Positions 15,746-23,447 of a DNA stretch of 64,000 nucleotides are shown one piece after another. The notes beneath the pieces were generated by a model. The model saw only the letters and a program-made list of their open reading frames with translations, was not told where the DNA came from and did no database searches. How positions within the stretch are numbered: position 1 is the stretch's first letter; every line of letters begins with the position of its first letter. Source of the DNA: Pelomonas sp963422775 (GTDB taxonomy: Bacteria; Pseudomonadota; Gammaproteobacteria; Burkholderiales; Burkholderiaceae_C); assembly GCA_963422775.4 (NCBI GenBank), contig CAUJSJ030000037.1:1-64000 (forward strand), read 5' to 3'. A program made the position numbers and the translations under genes.

Positions 15746-17770
15746 ATGTCCATACGCCCACACGCCTTCGTCGCCATGCCCTTCGGGCGCAAGCCCGGGC
15801 CCGACGGCGTCGAGGTCGACTACGACCTCGTCTACACGAAGCTCATCGCCCCCGCCATCGACGCGGCCGGCTTGACCGCCTTTCGCGCAGACCAGGAGCT
15901 GGCGGGCGGCAGCATCCTGAGCGACATGTTCGAGGAGCTGCTGATCGCCGATCTCGTCGTCGCCGACCTCTCGATTCCCAACCCCAACGTCTGGTACGAA
16001 GTGGGCGTGCGCCACGCACTGCGGTCGCGCGGCGTGGTGCTGCTGTTCGGCGGCAAGGCACCCAGCGCCTTTGACCTGTACACCGACCGCAAGCTGCGCT
16101 ACTCACTGGCCGGCGACGGCCCTGACGCCCAGACGCTGCAGGCCGACATCGCAGCCCTCACCGCGATGATCAAGGCCACGATGGCCGCCTGGCACGAACG
16201 CCGCATCAGCCCGGTCTACCAGCATCTGCCCCAGCTCCAGGAGCCGGACTGGAAGTCGCTGCGCAGCGCGGGCAACGTGCGCGAACTCTGGGAAGCCCAC
16301 GACCGCTGGGAAGACCGGCTGACCCTCGCCCGCGAGGAGGGGCGCATCGGCGACATGCTGGTGCTGGCCGATGAAGGCCCGGTCGCCGCGTTTCGCGCCG
16401 AGTCCTGGATCAGGGCCGGCATCGCGCTGCGCAAGACCGGGCAATACCTGCTGGCGCTCGACTATCTCGGCAAGGGGCTCGAGGTGGAGCCCGGGCACTT
16501 GGTCGGGCGGCGCGAAACCGGCATCTGCCTGCAACGGCTGGGCAGCCAGTCCGCGCCGGGACATTCGCTGAACCGGGCCCGCCGGCACTACGAGACCCTG
16601 CTCGACGACCACCCGCGCGACGCCGACACGCTGGCCCTGCTCGGCCGGGTGGACAAGGACGCCTGGGTTGCGGCCTGGCGACGCGAGGGCAGCGACGCTG
16701 CAGCCCGACGTGCCGACGCCAGCTACGAGTACGCGCTGCTGCGTGCAGCGATCCGAAGCTATGAACGCGGCTACCGGCTCAACCCGGGGCACTACTACTC
16801 GGGCATCAACACCGTCACGCTGCTGCACCTGGCGGCCCACCTGGGCGTGGACTGCGGCGTCAGCCCGCAGACCCGCGACAACATGGCTTGCGCTGTGCGC
16901 TTTGCCGCCGAAAGCGAGGCCGACGAAGCCCAGCGCTACTGGGCCGCGGTGACGCTGGCCGACCTCGAACTGCTGACCGGCACGCCTCAGGCGGTGGAGC
17001 GTGCGTATCGGGAAGCCGTCGCCCTGCCAGGCATCACCGGATTCGATCTTCATTCGTCGCGCGCGCAACTGCAGATGCTGGCCGATCTGGCGTTCCGCCC
17101 CGAGGCGGTGGCCGCCGGGCTGGCCGTCTTCGACCGCCAACTGCAGCGCCTGCCCACGCCGCTGGACGGCTGGCAGCCGCGCAAGGTGGTGCTGTTCAGC
17201 GGCCACATGGTGGACGCTCCCGGGCGCAAGGTGCCACGCTTCCCCGCCTCGGCCGAGCCGCTGGCGGCAACGGCGATCGCCGAGGCGCTGGAGGCCCTCG
17301 GCACCGACGAACGCGACCTCGCGCTCAGCCAGGCCGCCTCGGGCGGCGACCTGCTGTTCATCGAAGCCTGCCAGCGCCGGGGCATGCGCTGCCAGGTGCT
17401 GCTGCCCTTCGAGCAGCCGGAGTTCATCGAACGCTCGGTCATGCCCGCGGCCAATGGCGCAAGCTGGCGCGACCGCTTCTATGCCGCACTCGGCGCTGCC
17501 AACACCTCGCTGCGCGAGATGCCCGTTGAACTCGGCCCGACACCGGCCGGCAGCGACCCCTTCGAGCGCTGCAACCTCTGGCTGCTTTACAGCGCGCTGG
17601 TGCACGGCGTGCAGAAGGTCAACCTCGTCGCCCTGTGGAACGGCGCCGGCGGCGACGGCCCGGGCGGCACCGCGCACATGGTCGCGGAAGTCAAGCGACT
17701 GACCGGGCGCGTCACGCATCTCGACACGCGCGAACTCTTTCGCGAACTGCTGCCGGCGGACCCGCGCTGA
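15746..17770 (+). CDS. TIR/deoxyribosyltransferase-like - TPR - SLOG-like protein (second paralogue)
   Basis: 674 residues with the same three parts as the first gene of the unit. Residues 6-95 give AFVAMPFG, ADLVVADLS (Asp74) and NPNVWYEVGVRHALR (Asn81, Glu85). The middle is helical with TPR-like pieces (GIALRKTGQYLLALDYLGKG). The C-terminal ~190 residues carry VVLFSGHMVD, PRFP, ASGGDLLFIEAC and VALWNG, aligned block for block with the first paralogue. The start at 15746 has GGGAG upstream; an ATG at 15722 lacks one. The stop overlaps the next start (TGATG). Two diverged copies in one unit suggest a heteromeric complex or two specificities. Catalytic activity is inferred from fold and motifs only. 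Confidence 0.75.
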   Translation: MSIRPHAFVAMPFGRKPGPDGVEVDYDLVYTKLIAPAIDAAGLTAFRADQELAGGSILSDMFEELLIADLVVADLSIPNPNVWYEVGVRHALRSRGVVLLFGGKAPSAFDLYTDRKLRYSLAGDGPDAQTLQADIAALTAMIKATMAAWHERRISPVYQHLPQLQEPDWKSLRSAGNVRELWEAHDRWEDRLTLAREEGRIGDMLVLADEGPVAAFRAESWIRAGIALRKTGQYLLALDYLGKGLEVEPGHLVGRRETGICLQRLGSQSAPGHSLNRARRHYETLLDDHPRDADTLALLGRVDKDAWVAAWRREGSDAAARRADASYEYALLRAAIRSYERGYRLNPGHYYSGINTVTLLHLAAHLGVDCGVSPQTRDNMACAVRFAAESEADEAQRYWAAVTLADLELLTGTPQAVERAYREAVALPGITGFDLHSSRAQLQMLADLAFRPEAVAAGLAVFDRQLQRLPTPLDGWQPRKVVLFSGHMVDAPGRKVPRFPASAEPLAATAIAEALEALGTDERDLALSQAASGGDLLFIEACQRRGMRCQVLLPFEQPEFIERSVMPAANGASWRDRFYAALGAANTSLREMPVELGPTPAGSDPFERCNLWLLYSALVHGVQKVNLVALWNGAGGDGPGGTAHMVAEVKRLTGRVTHLDTRELFRELLPADPR

Positions 17771-18684
17771 TGACCATGACCGTCACTCGCCGCGTCAACG
17801 TCATCCTGCCCATCGACCACTGGTGCAGCCCGGCAGAAAACGAGTTCAAGTGGGCCATCGTCGAGCGCATCGAGGCGCTAGGCATGGTGACAGAGATCTT
17901 CCACGACACGCGCGGCAAGGCCAGCCTTTGCGAGGCGATGGCCTGGTCGGCCGCGAACGCGGAGTACGTCTCGCGGCGCTGCGTTGGCGTCGTCCTCATC
18001 GGGTTGCCGCGCTGGCGCTTCGACGGGCCTCGCGGCCCGGTTCGGCTGCCGACCGAGTTCACCCACTTCGAAGCTGCGCTGGCCACCCAGCTCGGCCTAC
18101 CTCTGCTGGCACTGGTGCAGGAGGATGTGGAGCGACGGGGCGCCTTCGACAACAGCTTTCACGGCCGCGTCGGCGTCTTCCCAGCCGGGGCGGACCGGGC
18201 CTGGCTTGAAGCCGGCAGCTTCAAGGCGCCTTTCGACATCTGGCGGCGGCAGGTTGAAGCGCGCCGCGACGTGTTCATCGGCTACTGCGGCGCCTCCTCG
18301 GCGACGGCGCTGGCCATCAAGGCCCACCTGACCGACCTCGGCGTGACCGTGCTGGACTGGCAGACCGACTTCCAACTGGCCGGCAACATCCTGGACCAGA
18401 TCGGCCAGGCCAGCGACCGCTGCAGTGCCGGCATCTTTCTGTTCACCCGGGACGACGAGTTGGCTTCAGCCGGAGCCGGCCACAGCGCCGTGCCGCGAGA
18501 CAACGTCGTCTTCGAAGCCGGCTACTTCATCCACGCCAAAGGCAAGGATCGCGTGCTCATCGTCAAGGAGCAAGGAGCCAAGATGCCGGCGGACCTGGGT
18601 GGGGACATCTATGCGGAGCTGCCGAACGGTGGCGACATCGGGCCGCTGCTGGAGAAGCTGGGGCGGTTTGCGGCGACGCTGTAG
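17770..18684 (+). CDS. Two-domain TIR-like / predicted nucleotide-binding protein
   Basis: 304 residues. Residues 9-150 form one alpha/beta domain (VNVILPIDHWCS, VGVVLIGLPRW, LPLLALVQEDV) with an arrangement like nucleotide-binding flavodoxin/TIR folds. Residues 165-285 match the predicted nucleotide-binding TIR-like domain family (PF10137 type, as in CBASS Cap12): DVFIGYCG, a hydrophobic helix, AGIFLFTRDDE and DNVVFEAGYFIHAKGKDRVLIV, with Glu249 as the likely catalytic residue. Last gene of the seven-gene unit, overlapping the previous stop by one base. In CBASS such proteins are activated by a cyclic nucleotide to cleave NAD; no cyclase gene is visible here, so the trigger is unknown. Confidence 0.75.
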   Translation: MTMTVTRRVNVILPIDHWCSPAENEFKWAIVERIEALGMVTEIFHDTRGKASLCEAMAWSAANAEYVSRRCVGVVLIGLPRWRFDGPRGPVRLPTEFTHFEAALATQLGLPLLALVQEDVERRGAFDNSFHGRVGVFPAGADRAWLEAGSFKAPFDIWRRQVEARRDVFIGYCGASSATALAIKAHLTDLGVTVLDWQTDFQLAGNILDQIGQASDRCSAGIFLFTRDDELASAGAGHSAVPRDNVVFEAGYFIHAKGKDRVLIVKEQGAKMPADLGGDIYAELPNGGDIGPLLEKLGRFAATL

Positions 18685-18783
18685 TCCGCTGCCGCGCAGA
18701 TGGGCGCAAGTGGGAGTCTGCCAGCGAGGGTTGCCACTGATCAGGCAGGTAAAGGAACTTCGCCCGGTTGGGGGAAATCAGCT

Positions 18784-18987
18784 TCAACTCATGCACTTGC
18801 CTAGCCAATCTCTGGCGTCGGCACCCGCGGCGGGGGCCGCGCGAGCTGGCGTGTCTGCCGGTGCCTGGGCCTGCGCCGGTGCCACCGGTGCCTGTGCCAC
18901 GGGCGCGCTGCTGCAGGCGGCCAGCAGCGCCGCCAGCAGAGCCAACAGAAGCGTAGGGGCAGTACGGGCCTTCGGTTGCTGTGTCAC
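18784..18987 (-). CDS. Small lipoprotein
   Basis: 67 residues if started at GTG 18987, which overlaps the stop of the upstream HAF/PEP-CTERM gene (ATGTGA). The N-terminus has a lipoprotein signal with lipobox LAAC (LLLALLAALLAAC), followed by Ala/Pro/Gln-rich low complexity (APVAQAPVAPAQAQAP) and a short charged end. An alternative longer frame from 19050 would lie inside the neighbouring gene and is less likely. Function unknown; the coupling suggests co-expression with the PEP-CTERM protein. The low-complexity sequence means the call rests mainly on the lipobox. Confidence 0.5.
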   Translation of the reverse strand: MTQQPKARTAPTLLLALLAALLAACSSAPVAQAPVAPAQAQAPADTPARAAPAAGADARDWLGKCMS

Positions 18988-20084
18988 ATCCGCTGCCGGC
19001 GGTGCGCCCACAGGCCCGCCAGCCCCAGCCCGCCCAGCATGAAGGCCCACGTGGCAGGCTCCGGCACGGCCTGCGCCGTCAGCAGCAGGCCCGTGCAGCC
19101 GCCGGTGGCGCTGCAGCCGTAGGCGGCAATGTCGCCGCGCTCGTTGATGGCTTGCGCGGCGACGATGGTCCAGTTGGAGGAGGCGGGGACGAGCAGGTCG
19201 TTGAGGTCGTTGAGTTGCCCGTCGCTGTACAGGAAGGCGTGGCGGCTGCCGCGCTGGAACCAGGAGTAACCCACCACCTGGCCGGCGTTGTTGACGTCCA
19301 GCGCGTAGCTGCTGTCGCCCGCGCCCAGTTCGGGGGCGCTGCTGTTCAGCACGCCCAGGTCCATCATCTCGCCGCCGGTGTACAGAAAGGCGTGCTCATG
19401 GAAGAAGTCCACCCGCGCGTTGCCGACGATGAGGCCGTTCTGGCTGATATTGGTGGCCACGCTGCGGTTGTTGCCGTAGAGCGTGCCCAGGTCCGTCATG
19501 TGGCCGTTCTGGAGCAGGAAGGCGTGCGTGTCGCCCACGAGGGTGTTGGACAAGCCCACCACCTGGCCCGCGTCGTTGATGGCGCCGGCCACCGTGTCGT
19601 TGCCCGGGGCGCCCAGGTTGCCCACGTCCACGCTGCCGCTGCCCGGCTTGTAGACAAAGCCCTGGTACGCGCCCGCCGGGCTCCACAGGCCCACCACCTG
19701 GCCCAGGTTGTTGATGCCGTTGCCCCAGCCATACGCGCCCCCGGCGGGTGTGATGTCGGTCAGCGTGCCATTGCTGTACAGCGCGGGGCGCCCGGTGCTG
19801 CTGTCGCGGCCCGCCAGCTGCCCGGCGTCGTTGATGCTGTAGCCCATGAAGCCGTCCAGGCTCTTGAGCGTGCCGTTGTCGTAGACAAAGCCGAACTGGT
19901 TGCTGTTGGCCATGTAGGCCACGCCCAGCACCTGGCCTACGTCGTTGATGTCCACGCCCGAGCTGAGCACGCCCCAGGCGGCCACGGTGCCCAGGTCGGT
20001 GACGGTGTAGCGGGGCGTGGCAGCTGTGGCCGCAAAGCATGCGGCCAGCAGGGCCGCGCCGGCGGCGGTGCGCAAGGTGTTCAT
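18984..20084 (-). CDS. HAF-repeat protein with PEP-CTERM sorting signal
   Basis: 366 residues. Signal peptide (AALLAACFAATAA), then repeated units of about 40-50 residues around 'INDAGQVVG...HAFLY..G', the HAF repeat signature (INDVGQVLG, INDAGQLAG, INNLGQVVG, VNNAGQVVG). The C-terminus is a PEP-CTERM signal: VPEPATWAFMLGGLGLAGLW followed by HRRQR, which directs processing by an exosortase system encoded elsewhere. Such proteins are exported and linked to the cell surface or exopolysaccharide in betaproteobacteria. Function of HAF repeats is unknown; they probably form a propeller-like surface domain. Confidence 0.85.
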   Translation of the reverse strand: MNTLRTAAGAALLAACFAATAATPRYTVTDLGTVAAWGVLSSGVDINDVGQVLGVAYMANSNQFGFVYDNGTLKSLDGFMGYSINDAGQLAGRDSSTGRPALYSNGTLTDITPAGGAYGWGNGINNLGQVVGLWSPAGAYQGFVYKPGSGSVDVGNLGAPGNDTVAGAINDAGQVVGLSNTLVGDTHAFLLQNGHMTDLGTLYGNNRSVATNISQNGLIVGNARVDFFHEHAFLYTGGEMMDLGVLNSSAPELGAGDSSYALDVNNAGQVVGYSWFQRGSRHAFLYSDGQLNDLNDLLVPASSNWTIVAAQAINERGDIAAYGCSATGGCTGLLLTAQAVPEPATWAFMLGGLGLAGLWAHRRQRM

Positions 20085-20283
20085 GGGGCTCCTCCCGGGG
20101 GCTGGATGGGTGCGCCGAGCTGCATCGGCTTCGCTGCGCGCACGCTAGCGGAGGCGCCTAAGGGCAGGGAAGGGGAGCTAACCCTGAAAGGCACTTGTTG
20201 CGGGCGGAGTGACCGATTGACCTGCAACCCGCCATCCGTACCAGGGCAATAGAGAAGAATCCGCGCAACCGAGAGGAAGCGCG

Positions 20284-20493
20284 ATGCGCAAGAGCAGATT
20301 CACAGACGAGCAAGTCATCGGGTTCATCAAACAGGCTCACGCCGGCATGAGCGTGGCGGACCTGTGCCGCCGAGAGGGGTTCAGCTCGGCGACCTTCTAC
20401 GAGTGGCGGGCCAAGTTCGGCGGCATGGAGGCCAGCGACGCCAAGCGGCTGCGCGAACTCGAATCGGAGAACAACCGGCTCAAGAAGCTGCTA
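20284..20493 (+). pseudogene. IS3-family transposase OrfA fragment
   Basis: Begins like IS3/IS407-type OrfA: MRKSRFTDEQVIGFIKQAHAG, an HTH (SVADLCRREGFSSATFYEWR) and the leucine-zipper region LRELESENNRLKKLL. At about 20494 the similarity stops and the frame runs into an integrase-like tail. OrfB, the catalytic DDE part, is absent, so this is a remnant. Shared reading frame across the junction gives a chimeric 133-residue frame that might still be translated. Confidence 0.75.
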
Positions 20494-20685
20494 CCGGCGG
20501 GCGTCGTCGCCCAGCTCATGGGGCACAAGCCAAGCGCTACGGCGGAGAAGCACTACACCGTTCGGCCGCTGGACCTGCTGCGCATGCATCACGAGCGCAT
20601 TGAGGCGTGGATGCCCAAAGAGACCGGGCGGCTGCTGAATAGCGAGCGTAGAGCCTTGGGGTTCGCCTCGGACTCGTGTCAATAA
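20494..20685 (+). pseudogene. Tyrosine integrase C-terminal fragment
   Basis: The segment VVAQLMGHKPSATAEKHY followed by RPLDLLRMHHERIEAWM is the C-terminal end of island-type tyrosine integrases, including the box with HxxR-distal region and the active-site Tyr (KHY). The first ~300 residues are missing and the piece is fused in frame to IS3 OrfA. It marks the scar of an older island left of the R-M genes. Confidence 0.75.
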
Positions 20686-20823
20686 CTGTACGGAGCGATC
20701 GAAGGCCGAGCATGCAGAACTCGGAACGGGAGCATTGCCCGACGAACACGGCATCCCAATTTGCCCGCCGTGCGCCGCAGGGCATCCAGAACCCGTCGAC
20801 TGGCCATTGGAGGCTCTGCGAAG

Positions 20824-22053
20824 TCAGGCCGCTTCAAGCGCCTCTTCTCGCTCGTAGAGAAATCCCTTTCCGGTTCCCGGATGGGGAGCATGGTCGCCAG
20901 CAAGTGCAAGGTACTTCGAGGGCACTCGGGCTACGCGCTCAGGCGCCGGGCAAGGCAGCTGTCGGCGTACTGCGAGGAGCGGTGTCTCGGTAGCAGGGGA
21001 AATGCCGAAGAACTGTTCTCGAATGGCGCGAGCCAAAACCTCAGCGAGCAAGCTTGGGACGGCGTTACCGGCCTGGCGCTGCACTTCGATCCGTCCTCCT
21101 GTGATGAGCGCGTCATCAGGGAAGGTTTGCAGTCGAGCAAGTTCTTCAGAGCTGAGGCGACGGTTCTTCCAATGGAAGGGCCCCGTCGAAGGGCCAGGTT
21201 GAGCCTGAATCGTCCAAGCGGGACGGTTTTTGGCTAGCTTCAACAGGAAATTCCAGTAGCGGCGTCGCCAACCGAAGAGCGGTGTCCCGCCCATCCGGTC
21301 GGTATGCCAAAGGTAGTTTTGCCCCTCTGGGATTGAGGGGAGTAAGCCCGCCCACTTGCCCGATACCTTGGTGTCATCGTCACTGGTGTTCTCGAGGTGG
21401 CCAATAGCGTCCCATGCAGTCATCCAAGGCTCGCCAGCAAGCTCATCGTCGCTCGGGTCATGGTGCGTTGCGGTGGGCTTAGTGAAGACCGTGCCCTCGC
21501 GAGACGCGATGACAAACACCCGCGTCCGAGTTTGCGGAACACCGTAGTCCGCGGCGTTCAAGGTGATCACAGTGGGCTTGTATTTCGTCTTGGCGGACTT
21601 GTTGATTCGCTTCACCGCGTCGAGCAACAAACTAAGTCCCTCGTCCTTGCCGCCAAAGGCAAGACCTTCCACGTTCTCTAGCAAAAATGCCTTAGGGCGC
21701 ACCTCTTCGACCACGCGCAGGTATCCCGCCAACGTGTTCGCGCGCGGATCCTCAAGACGGAGGCTATCGCCAAATTTCCACCAACCGCTTTTTGAAAACG
21801 GTTGGCATGGCGGGCCCCCGATCAACATATCCACTGAGCCCGCCCTCAAACGCCCAGCGCGGAGGATCTCACTAGTCGGCGTTTCTAGAAGATCGGCTTC
21901 GATGACAGGCCAGCTTCGACTCGCGCGCAGGCTTTCGCAGCACTGATGGTCCCATTCCAGCGCGACGCGCGTCTCAAAGCCGGCAGCCTCAAATCCGTAG
22001 TCAAGCCCTCCAACGCCTGTGAACAGACTGAGAACGGAAAGCTGCTTGGTCAT
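20824..22053 (-). CDS. DNA (cytosine-5) methyltransferase
   Basis: 409 residues. Motif I at the N-terminus (SLFTGVGGLDYGFEAAGF), motif IV with the catalytic Cys83 in GGPPCQPFSKSG, ENVEGL, and QTRTRVFVIA (motif VIII); the C-terminus has the LARLQTFPDDA and QAGNAVPSLLAEVLA blocks. A C5-MTase of a type II system. It overlaps its partner endonuclease gene by ATGA (22050-22053), with the endonuclease gene upstream. It sits in the stretch between the integrase scar and IS110, so it was probably acquired. The recognition sequence is not predictable from the primary sequence. Confidence 0.9.
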   Translation of the reverse strand: MTKQLSVLSLFTGVGGLDYGFEAAGFETRVALEWDHQCCESLRASRSWPVIEADLLETPTSEILRAGRLRAGSVDMLIGGPPCQPFSKSGWWKFGDSLRLEDPRANTLAGYLRVVEEVRPKAFLLENVEGLAFGGKDEGLSLLLDAVKRINKSAKTKYKPTVITLNAADYGVPQTRTRVFVIASREGTVFTKPTATHHDPSDDELAGEPWMTAWDAIGHLENTSDDDTKVSGKWAGLLPSIPEGQNYLWHTDRMGGTPLFGWRRRYWNFLLKLAKNRPAWTIQAQPGPSTGPFHWKNRRLSSEELARLQTFPDDALITGGRIEVQRQAGNAVPSLLAEVLARAIREQFFGISPATETPLLAVRRQLPCPAPERVARVPSKYLALAGDHAPHPGTGKGFLYEREEALEAA

Positions 22054-23351
22054 GCTGATGCGGTCACTACGTCAAAGGCGGCAGCAGGATTTTCATGCCA
22101 AGCCGCACCTACCCGCAGGTTGGATTGGATTCGCCCTGGGCAGCGCGCGTGAGGCGGCAAGGCCATCGTCGGGATAAATCGGTACTCCCAGCGTTCGGTC
22201 ACTGCATGCAAGCAGGCCGCAAGGATTTGGAAGTCTCCCGGCCGGTAGTGGCGTGAGCATGGATCCCCCTTCGACGCGCGTGTGCGCTGGAAGTCCACTC
22301 GTGCACTTCCGTCGGCCGCCATCACACGCAGCACGTTCTTGCATTCGACCAGGATCGGTCTGCTTCGCTTGAACCGCAATTCGATGTCGGGCCGGCCCTC
22401 TTCGTCCAAGCGTCGGCACTCCGTTACGTCCGGAATGGTCTGTAGGAACTGTTCGAGGTGATGCTCGGCGACCCAGCCACGAACAGCCATCTTCAGGCGA
22501 CTTGCGCCTTGGATGAGATTGAGGACTTCGCGGCCGGACATGCTCAGTTCCTCGGTCAGCGCATGCGGCGTTGTCTCCGCCAGCTGTGGATTACCGAGTA
22601 GCTGCTCAGCGAGAAGCTGGCGATGACCGGCATCGAGGCCGAAAGCAAGGCGTTCGAAGCGAATGAAGTCGAGTACACGATGCCGAGCCACGCCGACCAA
22701 TACCTCGACAGGCTCTCCCTCGCGCCGCAGGCTCTCACGCTCCCAAGCGTGCCACCCCATCGCCTGCACTGCCTCAGCATGGGCGCGCTTGAACTCCAGG
22801 CTGATGAACATGCGCGTGCCGTCATGAAGAACCGGATCAGCTCCGACCATGAGCCCGCGCTCAGGATCGATACCGACGAAGAGCGTCGTCAGCAAACGGG
22901 CTGGATCCTGCTCAAGCGGCAGTAGGGCCTTGGGATTCCCTCCGTACTTGATCTGGAATCGGTGCTCGTCTTCAGGACGATTTTTGGTCAACTGGGAATT
23001 GGCGAAGAAGGCGTACACCAATACCCCATGACGTTCGCCAAGAGGCGTCTCGAAAGTGATGAGGAACGGTGCAAACGCTGCGTCGCTAACGTGCAGGACG
23101 GTGCACCCCGAGGCCCTAAGCCCCTCTACAGGGACTTCCCGGTTAATCAAGCAGTTGGGTTCGGGCTGTTTTCGATAGTCGCCTTTGCTGTTTTCCTCAA
23201 TACCTGAGTTCGGGTTCGATGCAGCACCACAGAGAACAGACTGCACATCTACAGGCGGCCTTGTTGCACTCGGGTTTCGGTGCGGGCCCAGATACCAACC
23301 GCTCAGCAGGGCTCCATTCGTTCGCCGCCGTCGCCACCATGGGCGCGGCAC
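22050..23351 (-). CDS. Restriction endonuclease of PD-(D/E)xK type (partner of the C5-methyltransferase)
   Basis: Coupled to the methyltransferase by ATGA. A catalytic-looking block near the C-terminus reads RPDIELRFKRSRPILVECKNVLR, i.e. PD-x(n)-ECK, the PD-(D/E)xK nuclease signature. The start is uncertain: the longest frame opens at 23351, but residues 1-70 (RPWWRRRR, SATRPP) look non-coding. The conserved-looking part begins near CLINREVP at about 23150, and a TTG there or GTG at 23246 may be used. No known endonuclease family is recognised beyond the nuclease motif. With the neighbouring methyltransferase it forms a type II restriction-modification pair. Confidence 0.65.
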   Translation of the reverse strand: MPRPWWRRRRTNGALLSGWYLGPHRNPSATRPPVDVQSVLCGAASNPNSGIEENSKGDYRKQPEPNCLINREVPVEGLRASGCTVLHVSDAAFAPFLITFETPLGERHGVLVYAFFANSQLTKNRPEDEHRFQIKYGGNPKALLPLEQDPARLLTTLFVGIDPERGLMVGADPVLHDGTRMFISLEFKRAHAEAVQAMGWHAWERESLRREGEPVEVLVGVARHRVLDFIRFERLAFGLDAGHRQLLAEQLLGNPQLAETTPHALTEELSMSGREVLNLIQGASRLKMAVRGWVAEHHLEQFLQTIPDVTECRRLDEEGRPDIELRFKRSRPILVECKNVLRVMAADGSARVDFQRTRASKGDPCSRHYRPGDFQILAACLHAVTERWEYRFIPTMALPPHARCPGRIQSNLRVGAAWHENPAAAFDVVTASA

Positions 23352-23447
23352 AGGGTTAGTCGAGCTTGCCTGCTGCCGGTCTGACCTGTGTGATGCATCT
23401 TCGAACGCACGTCTTCGGGAAGAACTTGTTCGTTGGGAAGGGGGTTT

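Noticed and set aside
16103..17719. 538-codon minus-strand frame opposite the second TIR/SLOG gene
   Set aside because: Shadow frame from GC-rich codon use.
8076..18684. A standard CBASS or Thoeris locus
   Set aside because: No CD-NTase, Cap2/Cap3, ThsA or ThsB-ThsA pair could be read; the unit differs from both.
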